NCBI GenBank assembly: GCA_963762735.1
Contig: CAVXMG010000024.1
Span: 62,001 to 126,000, forward strand
DNA: 64,000 nt
Source of the DNA: DASXKD01 sp963762735
GTDB lineage: Bacteria > Actinomycetota > Actinomycetes > Streptosporangiales > Streptosporangiaceae
Direction of reading: 5' to 3'
Under the pieces are notes generated by a model. It saw only the letters and a list, made by a program, of their open reading frames with translations, ran no database searches and was not told the origin of the DNA. Numbering within the stretch: the stretch's first letter is position 1; each line of letters opens with the position of its first letter. Both the position numbers and the translations under genes were made by a program. Of this stretch, positions 34,588-44,254 are shown in pieces.

Positions 34588-37069
34588 ATGAAGAGTGGGC
34601 GATCTGGCGGGCTGGGACGGCCAGCAGCCGTGGCTTCCGTGCTGGCGCTGGTGTCGGCGGCGCGGCGGCGCTGGCCTGGGGAGGCGGCCGGGCGCAGGCG
34701 GGCAGTGCTGGGGTCCGGTCGGCGGCGGCGACTGGGGACATCACCACCGTCGCGGGGGGTGTCGGTGGTCCGGACGCGGGCACGGACGTGTCCCTCGGGC
34801 TCGGGCAGAACAGTTTGTGCGGCATCTCGTACGACTCCGGCGGCCTCTACGTCGCTGACTCCGACGTGGTGCGGGAGGTAGACCCGCAGACCGGCGGGCT
34901 GACCACGCCGGTGGGCACGGGCACCGCCGGGCCGCTCGGTGATGGCGGCCCAGCGGCCAGCGCCGCGCTGACCACCTGCGGGGTGACGCTGGATCACTCG
35001 GGGAACCTGGTCATCGCGGACTTGGGCGGCAGCCGGATCCGGGTGGTCGCGGCCAGCACCGGCACCTTCTACGGGCTGGCGATGACCGCCGGGGACATCT
35101 ACACCGTGGCCGGCGACGGCCAGTTCGGCTTTGCGGGTGAAGGCCGCCTGGCTACTACGGCCAAGCTCGACGCCCCGTCGGCCGTGGCGGTCGACGGCGC
35201 GGGGAACCTGGTGATCTCCGACAGTGGCAATGACCGGGTCCGGGTGGTCGCGACCACGCACCGGCACCTACTACGGGCAGGCGATGACCGCCAGGCACAT
35301 CTACACCGTGGCCGGAAACGGCACTTACGGGTTCTCCGGCGACGGCGGCCCGGCCACCGCGGCCGAGCTCGACACCCCGGACCAGACGGCGGTGGACGGC
35401 GCGGGGAACCTGGTCATCGCCGACAGTGCCAACGACCGGGTCCGGGTGGTCGCGGCCGGCACCGGCACCTTCTACGGGCAGGCGATGACCGCCGGGGACA
35501 TCTACACCGTGGCTGGTAACGGCACAACCGGGTTCTCCGGCGAGGGCGGCCCGGCCACGCGCGCCGAGCTCGACAGCCCGCGGGGCGTGACGGTGGACGG
35601 CGCGGGGAACCTGGTCATCGCCGACCGCGGCAACAACCGGGTCCGGGTGGTCGCGGCCGGCACCGGCACCTTCTACGGGCAGGCGATGACCGCCGGGGAC
35701 ATCTACACCGTGGCCGGCACCGGCACCGTCGGGTTCTCCGGCGACGGCGGCCCGGCCACCGCGCCGAGCTGGCCAGCCCGGACCAGACGGCGGTGGACGG
35801 CGCGGGGAACCTGGTCATCGCCGACGGGGCGAACGGCCGGGTGCGCGTCGTGGCGGCCAGCACCGGCACCTTCTACGGGCAGGCGATGACCGCCGGGGAC
35901 ATCTACACCGTGGCCGGTAACGGCATCAGTGCGTTCTCCGGCGACGGCGGCCTGGCCACGGGCGCCGAGCTCAACGGCCCGCGGCGCGTGACGGTGGACG
36001 GCGCGGGGAACCTGGTCATCACCGACCGCGGCAACAACCGGGTCCGGGTGGTCGCGGCCGGCACCGGCACCTTCTACGGGCAGGCGATGACCGCCGGGGA
36101 CATCTACACGGTGGCCGGCACCGGCGCTTACGGGTTCTCCGGCGACGGCGGCCCGGCCACCAGCGGCCGAGCTGGCCAGCCCGGACCAGACGGCGGTGGA
36201 CGGCGCGGGGAACCTGGTCATCGCCGACTGGGGCAACAGCCGGGTCCGGGTGGTCGCGGCCAGCACCGGCACCTTCTACGGGCAGGCGATGACCGCCGGT
36301 GACATCTACACCGTGGCGGGCAACGGCCAGGTCGGCTATGCGGAGCGATGGCGGCCTGGCTACTTCGGCCAAGCTCGACAGCCCACAGGACGTGGCGGTC
36401 GACGGCGCGGGGAACCTCGTGATCGCCGACAGCGGCAATGACCGGGTCCGGGTGGTCGCGGCCCGCACCGGCACCTTCTACGGGCGGGCGATGACCGACA
36501 GGCACATCTACACGGTGGCCGGAAACGGCACCTTCGGGTTCTCCGGTGATGGCGGCCCGGCCACCGCGGCCGAGCTGAGAATTCCGGAGGACGTCGTCGC
36601 CGATGGCGCAGGCAACCTGGTGATCACCGACAGCGGGAACAACCGGGTCCGGGTGGTCGCGGCCGGCACCGGCACCTTCTACGGGCAGGCGATGACCGCC
36701 GGGGACATCTACACGGTGGCCGGCACCGGCACTTACGGGTTCTCCGGTGATGGCGGCCCGGCCACCGCGGCCGAGCTGGCCAGCCCGGGCCAGACGGCGG
36801 TGGACGGCGCGGGGAATCTGGTGATCGCCGACAGCAGCAATGACCGGGTCCGGGTGGTCGCGGCCAGCACCGGCACCTTCTACGGGCAGGCGATGACCGC
36901 CGGGGACATCTACACCGCTGCCGGCAACGGCACCGGCGGGTTCTCCGGCGACGGCGGCCCGGCTCTGAGTGCTGGGCTCAACCGCCCGCAGGGCGTGGCG
37001 GTGGACGCGGCAGGTGACCTGCTGGTGGTTGACGTGGGCAGCAACCGGATCCGGGAGGTGGCGGGCTGA
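34588..37069 (+). CDS. secreted protein with ten NHL-type repeats of 67 residues, frame broken about five times
   Basis: ATG 34588 follows GGAAGG and encodes MKSGRSGGLGRPAAVASVLALVS. After a shift near 34662 a short Ala/Gly segment leads to ITTVAGGVGG. Ten near-identical repeats follow, each with GNLVIAD..N.RVRVVAA, TGTFYGQAMTAGDIYTVAG and GFSGDGGPATAAEL. Frames change near 35250, 35770, 36165 and 36350, where repeat spacing differs from 201 by one base. NHL repeats build beta-propellers; ten repeats would suit a large ring or one and a half propellers. The gene follows cassette 2 by 58 bases. Its role is unknown; protein or glycan binding outside the cell is typical of such proteins. Confidence 0.68.
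34998..37012 (+). repeat. tandem 201-bp coding repeats
   Basis: The codon before the conserved GGxAACCTGGT-like block occurs at 34998, 35199, 35401, 35602, 35802, 36003, 36205, 36407, 36608, 36809 and 37010. Spacings are therefore 201, 202, 201, 200, 201, 202, 202, 201, 201 and 201 bases. Adjacent units are highly similar at the DNA level. The four spacings that are not multiples of three coincide with the frame changes of the host gene. Confidence 0.85.
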
Positions 37070-37486
37070 CGCAATGAACTGGCGATAGCAACGCATGCGT
37101 TCACCCGCGATGCCGTATCGGCAGCCAGTTCGCTCCGTACCCATTGGCTGGCCGCCGTCTCCCCGGCAGGGCGACGGCGGCCAGTTCTTGTCTCTGGTGA
37201 CGAACCGCGCGGGCACCTGGCCGGGTCAGGAGAGGCTGATCGATTTCGCTCCCGAGTAACCGGCGCCGGCGGTGCCCGCCACGTGTGCGACCTTGATCGG
37301 GACCCTTGACCTGCCCTCCCGCGTCGGCCGCGTCGAAGGGGTCGTCGTAGCGGAAGATCCCGGCCCATCGGTACGCGGGAAAACTCATGCGAAAGTTCTG
37401 GCGGGGATGTCAAGACGGCGGCGGCGGGTCCGACTAACCGGTCGAGGGGCCCCGGCCCGGGGCCGGTGAACCACGAGGGGTGCGAG
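37070..37486. other. intergenic region after the NHL gene
   Basis: This 417-base stretch holds the right copy of the 25-bp repeat (37127-37151). No convincing gene or strong hairpin was seen. Frames on the minus strand here are GC-rich shadows without recognisable protein features. Confidence 0.4.
37127..37151 (+). repeat. 25-bp direct repeat, right copy
   Basis: This is the second copy of the 34532-34556 sequence, differing at two positions (TATCCATC versus TACCCATT). It lies 58 bases after the NHL gene. Together the copies suggest that the NHL gene segment was inserted or duplicated as a unit. Confidence 0.55.
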
Positions 37487-37858
37487 ATGCAGTTCCTGAT
37501 CAGCATGCACATCAACCCGGCCGTGCTGGACGCGCTGACCGACGAGGAGAAGTCGGCGATCGGCGCGGGCCACGGCGCGTTCATCGAGGCGCTGAAGAAG
37601 TCCGGCGAGCTGATCACCACGCTGGCGCTGATCGACCCGTCGCAGGCCGCCGTGGTGTCCATACGCAACGGCCAGCCGGTGGTGACCGACGGCCCTTTCC
37701 TGGAGTCCAAGGAGTACCTGGGCGGCTTCTACCTGATCGACTGCGAGAACAAGGAGCGGGCGCTCGAGCTGGCGGCGCAGATCCCGGACGCCGCGATCGA
37801 AGGTCTCGGGGTCGAGGTGCGGCAGGTGATGTTCGCTGACGGACAATTGGAAGCATGA
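37487..37858 (+). CDS. YCII-related domain protein
   Basis: ATG 37487 has GAGGGG upstream. The 123-residue product matches YCII/DGPF proteins: MQFLISMHINPAVLDAL, HGAFIEALKKSGELITTLALIDPSQAAVV, the diagnostic VVTDGPFLESKEYLGGFYLIDCENKERALELAAQIP, and EVRQVMF at the end. The DGPF motif proteins are almost always encoded beside ECF sigma factors of the ECF42 type, as here: its stop codon overlaps the ATG of the sigma-factor gene (ATGA at 37855-37858). The biochemical role of YCII proteins in this pairing is not established. Confidence 0.82.
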   Translation: MQFLISMHINPAVLDALTDEEKSAIGAGHGAFIEALKKSGELITTLALIDPSQAAVVSIRNGQPVVTDGPFLESKEYLGGFYLIDCENKERALELAAQIPDAAIEGLGVEVRQVMFADGQLEA

Positions 37859-39147
37859 CGGCCCAGGCCATCGAGGACCTGCTGCGTGAACTCACGCCGC
37901 AGGTCCTCGAGACGCTGGCACGTCGGTATGGCCAGTTCGAGGGGTGTGAGGACGCCGTGCAGGAGGCCGTCCTCGCCGCCGCGGTGCAGTGGCCGGCCGA
38001 GGAAGTGCCGGACAACCCGCGCGGCTGGCTGGTGGCCGTCGCGTCCCGGCGGCTCATCGACCAGATGCGCAGCGACCACGCGCGCCGCGAGCGGGAGTCG
38101 GCGACGGCCACCGAGGTGGCACCTGAGGTGCCGGACACCGACGACACACTCGTCCTGCTGTTCCTGTGCTGCCATCCGACGCTGACCCCGGCCTCCCAGA
38201 CCGCGCTGACGCTGCGCGCGGTCGGCGGCCTGACCACTGCCGAGATCGCCCGCGCGTTCCTGGTGCCTGAGGCCACGATGGCGGCCAGGATCAGCCGGGC
38301 CAAGCAGCGCATCAGGGCCGCCGGCAGCTCGTTCAGCCTGCCGGACGGCGCAGCGCGCGAGGAGCGGCTGCGGGTCGTCCTGCACGTGCTCTACCTGATC
38401 TTCAACGAGGGCTACACCGTCTCCTCCGGCGGCGATTTGCACCGCGCCGACCTGGCGAACGAGGCGATCCGGCTGACCCGGATGGTGCACGCGCAACTGC
38501 CCGAGGACGGCGAGGTGACCGGGCTGCTCGCGTTGATGCTGCTGACTCACGCCCGCCGGGAGGCACGTACGACGGCGACCGGCGACCTGGTACCGCTGGA
38601 CGAGCAGGACCGTACAACGTGGGACCGCGGAATGATCGACGAGGGCGTCGAGCTGGTCAAGGCGTCGCTGGCCGGCCCGGCGCTGGGGCCTTATCTGCTC
38701 CAGGCCGCCATCGCCGCCACGCACGCCCACGCGGCCACGGCCGAGGAGACCAACTGGCCGCAGGTGCACGCGCTCTACCTGATCCTGGAACGGATCGCGC
38801 CCAACCCGATGGTCACCCTCAACCGGGCGATCGCGCTCGCCGAGACCAAGGGCCCGCAGGCCGGGCTGGCCCTGCTGGCCACATTGGACGATGACGAGCG
38901 AATGGCCCGGCATCACCGGCTGCTGTCCGTTCGAGCACATCTGCTGGAGAAGACCGGCGACGCGACAGGGGCGTACGAGCACTACCAACGCGCCGCGAAG
39001 GCCACCGCCAGCATCGCCGAGCAACGCTACCTGCGGTCCCGGGCCAGCCGGCTGAGACCAGCCACCAGGTCACATGAACCTCCAGCGCTGCGAGGTTCGC
39101 GATCCACGCCACGAAGGGCAGATCAACGTCCGCTCGAGCCGCGATGA
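37855..39147 (+). CDS. ECF42-type RNA polymerase sigma factor with C-terminal extension
   Basis: This 430-residue protein has sigma region 2 (RYGQFEGCEDAVQEAVLAAAVQWP, NPRGWLVAVASRRLIDQMRSDHAR), region 4 (TTAEIARAFLVPEATMAARISRAKQRIRAAG) and the long helical, TPR-like C-terminal domain characteristic of ECF42 (VLYLIFNEGY, GPYLLQAAIAATHAHA, NWPQVHALYLILERIAPNPMVTLNRAIALAE). ECF42 factors lack an anti-sigma factor; the C-terminal domain is needed for activity. Translational coupling to the YCII gene is seen from the 4-base overlap. The last 25 residues, rich in Arg and Pro, extend beyond the usual end and may result from a shifted stop. Confidence 0.85.
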   Translation: MTAQAIEDLLRELTPQVLETLARRYGQFEGCEDAVQEAVLAAAVQWPAEEVPDNPRGWLVAVASRRLIDQMRSDHARRERESATATEVAPEVPDTDDTLVLLFLCCHPTLTPASQTALTLRAVGGLTTAEIARAFLVPEATMAARISRAKQRIRAAGSSFSLPDGAAREERLRVVLHVLYLIFNEGYTVSSGGDLHRADLANEAIRLTRMVHAQLPEDGEVTGLLALMLLTHARREARTTATGDLVPLDEQDRTTWDRGMIDEGVELVKASLAGPALGPYLLQAAIAATHAHAATAEETNWPQVHALYLILERIAPNPMVTLNRAIALAETKGPQAGLALLATLDDDERMARHHRLLSVRAHLLEKTGDATGAYEHYQRAAKATASIAEQRYLRSRASRLRPATRSHEPPALRGSRSTPRRADQRPLEPR

Positions 39148-39205
39148 GGTACCTCGCGCAGCGGGTGCCGCACGGAACCACCGTGGGGGCGCCCCGGCCT
39201 GTGAC

Positions 39206-42200
39206 TCAACCGGGCTTGTCCTGTGGATCGCGGTCCAGGTCGGCCTCTGCGAGCAGGCGGACGGCCGCGCCGGGGTCACCCAGCAGGGCGGCGAGCAGGT
39301 GCCGTGCCGACCATATGCCCGCCGCCCAGGCCAGCCCGCAGGCGAGGCCGCCGGGCCCAGCGGCGTGCACCGCGCCGAGGGTGTAGCGCCACGGCACGGA
39401 GACGCCGTCCACAATGAGCGGGTCGTGCGCGTAGTAGGTTGCGGGAGCGTCGGGTAGCACCGTGCCGACGATCGCGGGGACCGGGCGGCGTACCGGTGAC
39501 GACTCGACCAGGCCGGCGATTTCTTCCGAGACTAGTGGCAGGTCTAGCAGGTCAGCGAGCCGCGCGGCCCGGTCGTGTGGCGCCAGCACCAGCGGCTGGG
39601 CAGCGACGAGCGGCCACAGGTCCGGGGCGTCGAGCACCAGCGCGTCCCCGGCGTCGGCCACGACGATCTCGTCTCCGCAGACCACGCGCACCCGGTCCGG
39701 CGGTGCGGCCCCGGCGACGGCCGCGAGCGCCATCCACAGTGCCCGCAATTGTGCCCGCGTCACCGGCCGCCCGGGGTCGGCCAGCCGCTCCAGCAGTTCG
39801 TCCGCCCCGCCCGGCTCGGCGAGCAGTTCGGCGAGCGAGGTGCGTACTCCCAGCGCGCGGGCGACTGCCGGGTCCGCTGGCAGGGCGCTCTCGTCGTACA
39901 GGCCTGCGAGCAGCGGGTCGGTGCCGGCGGCGCGCACGTCGGTGGGCCGGTGGCCGCCGAGGACTGGGTGGCGGCGGAGCCACCAGGCGGTGTAGGAGGG
40001 CACCTCGGCATGGCGCCCGTCCGCGAGCATCACCCGGGCAGGCTCGACGAGCGCCGCCCGCAATGGCGGCGTGGCGAGCAGTTCGAGTGCCTGCGGCCAG
40101 CGCGCCGGGTCCACGAGCTCAAGGTCGCGGACGGCCAGTACCTCGGCCGCCACCGGCGGCACGCTGCCGCCGGGCAGCCGGGCACAGACGTCGGCCGCCC
40201 ACTCCTTGGCACCATCCAGGTCGAGGTCTGGCGCATCAAGGGCGACGTCTTCCGCGGCCAGCAGGCCAAATGACGACAGCACGCCGACTGCCTCGAAAGT
40301 CGCGGCTTTGTGGCGCTGGAGTATCGCCGGGCTGAGGGTGCCGAACGGCGTGTCCGCCGCGATCACCTCGGCCAGCGGGCCGCCGGGGAGCAGCAGTTCC
40401 CCCGCCGGATACCACTCGCCGTCGGCGCCCGGCAGTGCCAGATCCGCGAGCCAGGGCTGCTCACCGGGCCGCAGGTTTGCGGCTGCGACGAGGCTGAGCA
40501 CCGCGTCGGCGATGGGCTCAGGATTGTCTGAGTCGTAGGAGTCCGCGACGGCTGCGCGCACGGCCGGGTCGGCGAGGACGCCCCGCGGGGTTGCCTCGGC
40601 CGCACCCAGCCGGGCAAGCAACGGGTGCACCGCGCCGGGATGCACGATGCGCAGGCCGAGCAGCGACAGTTGCCCGGGGTGATCGAGACCGGGACCGGGC
40701 ATAAGCAGCCCGCGCGGGCCCCGTACCAGCCGCCCGTCGGCCAGCGGCACCGGCAGGGCGCCGAGCTCGCCTGGATCTGCGGCGGCCAGCGCCTCATACA
40801 GCCGCCGCCACCAGGCCGGATCACGGTCGAGCGAGGCGAGCATGTCGGCAAGCTCGGCCATCCGGAGCCGCCGGACGCCGAGTACCGCGTAAGCGGGATG
40901 CCGGGACGGCCCCTCGATCAGGCCGTCCAGCACCGGCGCGAGGTGGCCGATGAGGCCCGGAAGGGCCGGCTCCAGCACGACCGCGTCACGCGGGCGGATT
41001 CGCTGGCCGCGATGCTGCGCGGCGGGAAGGAACGCCGTCTCCTGCAGCCGCGCCAGGATCGCGCGCCGCAGCTGCGCGTCCAGCTCGCCCAGCCCGACCG
41101 GACCCGGGACCAGATCGAGCAGGCCATCCCCCGGCCCGAAGCTGGGCAGCAGGCGAGCGTAGACCTCGGCGGCCTGATCGAGGAGGAAGTCGGTGAGCGG
41201 GCCCGGTGCGACGTGACGACGGTCGGGACTGAGCGGGAACGAGGCCAGCAGCAGCGCCGGGAGGCCAAGTGGCTCATCGGTCGGCGTGGGCGCGTGCACG
41301 ACAGCACCGACGCCCTCTGGCAGGCGGCCGGCCGGCGCGTCACCGTCCTCGCCGCCGGGTGTGACCGGTACTGCCCAGCGCACCGACCACGACGAGCGCG
41401 CACGCTCTTCGGCCGGGCGGTCGGCGAGCAGCCCCGGATCCGCCTGGCCGGCCGCGGTTCCGGTGCGCCACCTGGAGGTTGTGCCGTCGACGGTGATGGT
41501 AACGCCGTCGCCGTCGTGCGCCGCGGTGAGTGCACGTGTCACGCCGTCGACCTCGATCTCGATGGCAGCGAGCGCGGGCAGCGCGAGGAGCAGCGCGGGC
41601 CCTGTCTCGGCGAGCAGCCGCCTGACAAGCCGCTCAGCCGCCTCGTCCCGCAGCGGCAGCGTGACTGCTGTCGCGAAGCCCTCGGGGGGCGCGCCGTTCG
41701 CCGGGAACGGCAACCGCAGCACGGGCAGGTGACCCGACCGCGCGGCCAGCTCGCCAGCCAGTGCGGGAATCCGCTGGATAAGGTCGCGGGCGGCGCTGCT
41801 CGACCAGGTCACCGTACCGGTGAGCGAACAAATGCGCGGCTCGTCGCTGACCGCAACGGCGGCAGCGAAACCCACGCCGAACCTGCCGACCGCCATCTCC
41901 TGCGCATCGGGCCCTCGCTTGCTGGAAGCACGCAGCGTGGACAACGCCGCGACGCCCGCCGCGTCCAGCGGCGCCCCTACATTCGCGGCCACCAGCGTTC
42001 CGGTACGCAATGTCAGCCGCAGTCGGCCTGCCACCCCTGCGCGTGCCGCCGCATCCGCGGCGTTTTGCGCCAGCTCCACCACCACGCGGTCCCGGTATCC
42101 GCCGAGGGCGTAGTCCTCCTCCGCGTTAGCGTCCTCACGAAACCGCGCCGGCGACGCCGCCCAGGCATCGAGCACCAAGCGGCGCAGCTGCGCGGTACCG

Positions 42201-42226
42201 AACGGGTCAGGGTGGCTGTCCTGCAC
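39206..42226 (-). CDS. large sacsin-like ATP-binding protein
   Basis: This 1006-residue protein starts at GTG 42226 (VQDSHPDPFGTAQLRRLVLDAW). Residues 25-250 show a GHKL/HATPase fold as in the N-terminal region of sacsin-like proteins: VVVELAQNAADAAARAG (the E..QNA.DA N-box), VAALSTLRASSKRG, MAVGRFGVGFAAAVAVSD (G1-like loop) and ATAVTLPLRDE. The remaining 750 residues are Leu/Ala/Asp-rich with repeated short blocks and no recognised domain; they may form a curved client-binding scaffold. The protein resembles Hsp90-type ATPases only in its N-terminal part. It is encoded alone, opposite to the sigma-factor gene. Its function is unknown; chaperone-like action is an inference. Confidence 0.68.
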   Translation of the reverse strand: MQDSHPDPFGTAQLRRLVLDAWAASPARFREDANAEEDYALGGYRDRVVVELAQNAADAAARAGVAGRLRLTLRTGTLVAANVGAPLDAAGVAALSTLRASSKRGPDAQEMAVGRFGVGFAAAVAVSDEPRICSLTGTVTWSSSAARDLIQRIPALAGELAARSGHLPVLRLPFPANGAPPEGFATAVTLPLRDEAAERLVRRLLAETGPALLLALPALAAIEIEVDGVTRALTAAHDGDGVTITVDGTTSRWRTGTAAGQADPGLLADRPAEERARSSWSVRWAVPVTPGGEDGDAPAGRLPEGVGAVVHAPTPTDEPLGLPALLLASFPLSPDRRHVAPGPLTDFLLDQAAEVYARLLPSFGPGDGLLDLVPGPVGLGELDAQLRRAILARLQETAFLPAAQHRGQRIRPRDAVVLEPALPGLIGHLAPVLDGLIEGPSRHPAYAVLGVRRLRMAELADMLASLDRDPAWWRRLYEALAAADPGELGALPVPLADGRLVRGPRGLLMPGPGLDHPGQLSLLGLRIVHPGAVHPLLARLGAAEATPRGVLADPAVRAAVADSYDSDNPEPIADAVLSLVAAANLRPGEQPWLADLALPGADGEWYPAGELLLPGGPLAEVIAADTPFGTLSPAILQRHKAATFEAVGVLSSFGLLAAEDVALDAPDLDLDGAKEWAADVCARLPGGSVPPVAAEVLAVRDLELVDPARWPQALELLATPPLRAALVEPARVMLADGRHAEVPSYTAWWLRRHPVLGGHRPTDVRAAGTDPLLAGLYDESALPADPAVARALGVRTSLAELLAEPGGADELLERLADPGRPVTRAQLRALWMALAAVAGAAPPDRVRVVCGDEIVVADAGDALVLDAPDLWPLVAAQPLVLAPHDRAARLADLLDLPLVSEEIAGLVESSPVRRPVPAIVGTVLPDAPATYYAHDPLIVDGVSVPWRYTLGAVHAAGPGGLACGLAWAAGIWSARHLLAALLGDPGAAVRLLAEADLDRDPQDKPG

Positions 42227-42493
42227 AGTCTGGATCCGCCTTCCATCACAATGCCCGCATATCCGGATCGTTCCCCACAACCCCGTGCCCGCCAGTCCGG
42301 TACTCACCGGACCCCAGCGCCAGGCTGACGCCCCGGCCCGTGACAGCGCACCCGAACACCGCAGCCAATGTAACCGCCCCCCACCAGCAGGCGCTTTCAC
42401 CAGGCGGCCGCCGGCGACCCATCCGCTACCGGTTGCGTCGCGTTCGGTGACCGCACCCCGAGGTGCGCGGCGCACTCCCGCCCGGGGTACCCG

Positions 42494-42535
42494 TTGACGC
42501 GGCTGCTATCAAGCGTCTAGCATAGTGATATCACT
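42494..42535 (+). promoter_or_regulatory. promoter with a perfect 12-bp operator palindrome
   Basis: TTGACG (42494-42499), an 18-base spacer and TAGCAT (42518-42523) form a promoter. The perfect palindrome AGTGATATCACT (42524-42535) follows immediately and covers the expected start of transcription. A repressor bound there would block the ABC exporter operon that starts at 42569. The regulator gene is not obvious in the window. Confidence 0.6.
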
Positions 42536-42568
42536 TTAACGCTCGGGCAATGGAAAGCGGGTAGCGCC

Positions 42569-44254
42569 ATGAGTCTCAACGGCGGGTGGGTCAGCTACGG
42601 CGGAGACGCCAAGATCGAACTCGCGGCCGGCCTGCTGGCCGTGGCGGGCGGCGCGGCCTACGCGGGAATCCGGTTGCGGCGCCCCATCCGGGCCGTCCGG
42701 CCACCTACCTCGGTCGTGGTCCTCATGTTCTCGCTCTGGGTCATAGCGCTCGTCGCGTTCGTGACCGGGCTAGGGATCTACGTCCACCAGTACCTGCACG
42801 ACTTTCCCAACATCACGTCGGGGGTCTCTGACCCCATCGCCCCGGTGACATTGCTGGCCGCGGCGGCCATTTTCGGCATCGTCATGACCCGCACCGGGTG
42901 GCGTTACCAGACCAGGCTGGGCAGCGGGATCGTGGCCGCGATGGCCGCGCCGATGATCTTCGAGTTGCCCTTCGACTTGATCGTGATGGCCAGGACCTAC
43001 CCTGGGCTGCCCCCGGACCCGGCCCTCTACCGGGCGGTATTCTTCACCCCCCTGTTCCTGGTCGAGCTCACCACGCTGTGGCTGCTCACGCTGTCGCCGA
43101 TGGTCCGGGTGCGGAAGTCCACGTTCTTCTGCTTCGCGCTGATGATCGGCGTGTTCGGGATCTGGGCCCTGTCGGGCTTCGGCTACCCGCAGTCCGCGCT
43201 GCCCATCACGATGAACGTGGTGTCGAAGATCCTGGCCTTCATCACCGCCCTGACCTTGTTCCTGCCCGACCGGCTTCGGAACTGGCGGACGGACGGGCCA
43301 GCCCACGCTCCCAGCCGCGAGCAGGCCCCGCAACCAGTCATGTCGGCCCCCGCTCCCGGCCGCGAGCAGATCCGCCAACCAGTCATGGCGGCCCCGGTCC
43401 TGACCGTCCAGGACGCGGCCGTGCCCAATGGGAGGGTCAAGAAAGGCAGCACGCTCGCCAGAGCCCTCGAGCCAGCCAGGGAGGCGATCGCGGGCGGGCC
43501 AGCGATCCGGGTTCTCGGGCTGCGCAAGAGCTTCGGCGGGAAGGCGGCGGTCGCCGGGATCGACCTGGAGATCGCGGCCGGCTCCTTCGCCGGGCTGGTC
43601 GGACCGAACGGGGCCGGGAAGACCACCTCGCTGTCGATGATGACCGGCCTGCTGCGCCCCGATGCCGGGCAGATCCTTATCAACGGGCTGGACGTGTGGG
43701 CCGACCCGCCCGCCGCCAAGGCGATCATCGGCGTGGTGCCGGCCGAAGCCCGGCTGTTCGACCGGCTCAGCGGCGCGGAACTGCTGGAATACGCCGGGCG
43801 GCTGCGGGGCCTGTCGGCCGGCGAGGCGCGAGCGCGGGCCGCGCAGCTCCTGGACGTGCTGGACCTGACCGCCGACGCGAAACGGCTGGTCGCGGACTAC
43901 TCCACCGGCATGCGCAAGAAGGCCGCCCTTGGCTGCGCGCTGATCCACAATCCGTCGGTGCTGTTCCTGGACGAGCCGCTGGAGGGCGTGGACCCGGTAT
44001 CAGCCGACGCGATCCGCCGGATGCTGACCAACTATGTGGGCTCGGGCTCGACCGTGCTGTTCTCCAGCCATGTCATGGAACTGGTCGAGCAGGTCTGCGA
44101 CCACGTCTCGGTCATCAGTCAGGGCCAGATCGTGGCCACCGGCACCACAGAGCAGGTGCGCGGCGGTAAGACCCTGCAACGCGCGTTCATCGACCTGGTC
44201 GGTTCGAAGGCCAGCGAGGAGGGATTGTCATGGCTCGGCTCCTCGTCCAGCTGA
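42569..44254 (+). CDS. ABC exporter ATPase with an N-terminal multi-helix membrane domain
   Basis: The 561-residue protein has about seven membrane helices in residues 15-230 and a Pro/Gln-rich linker with a repeated (S/G)REQxxQPVM element (245-275). A complete ABC ATPase follows from about residue 305: GLRKSFGGKAAVAGIDLEI, Walker A GPNGAGKTTS, signature YSTGMRKKAALG and Walker B VLFLDEPLEGVDP. The switch His is in FSSHVMELVEQVC. The Q-loop position reads VVPAEARLF, without Gln. ATPases of this class are normally separate from their membrane partner. Here a further permease follows, overlapping by 25 bases (44230). The exporter's substrate is unknown. The operator at 42524 suggests repression. 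Confidence 0.78.
   Translation: MSLNGGWVSYGGDAKIELAAGLLAVAGGAAYAGIRLRRPIRAVRPPTSVVVLMFSLWVIALVAFVTGLGIYVHQYLHDFPNITSGVSDPIAPVTLLAAAAIFGIVMTRTGWRYQTRLGSGIVAAMAAPMIFELPFDLIVMARTYPGLPPDPALYRAVFFTPLFLVELTTLWLLTLSPMVRVRKSTFFCFALMIGVFGIWALSGFGYPQSALPITMNVVSKILAFITALTLFLPDRLRNWRTDGPAHAPSREQAPQPVMSAPAPGREQIRQPVMAAPVLTVQDAAVPNGRVKKGSTLARALEPAREAIAGGPAIRVLGLRKSFGGKAAVAGIDLEIAAGSFAGLVGPNGAGKTTSLSMMTGLLRPDAGQILINGLDVWADPPAAKAIIGVVPAEARLFDRLSGAELLEYAGRLRGLSAGEARARAAQLLDVLDLTADAKRLVADYSTGMRKKAALGCALIHNPSVLFLDEPLEGVDPVSADAIRRMLTNYVGSGSTVLFSSHVMELVEQVCDHVSVISQGQIVATGTTEQVRGGKTLQRAFIDLVGSKASEEGLSWLGSSSS

Noticed and set aside
34998..37012. CRISPR array suggested by regular spacing
   Set aside because: The 201-base period is coding (67 residues with NHL motifs) and there are no unique spacers between short repeats.
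37101..37388. 95-codon minus-strand frame in the region after the NHL gene
   Set aside because: It has no ribosome site, no motif, and composition like other GC-rich shadow frames.
40625..42328. A 567-codon open frame on the plus strand opposite the sacsin-like gene
   Set aside because: It has composition typical of a shadow frame, and the minus-strand product has conserved ATP-binding motifs.
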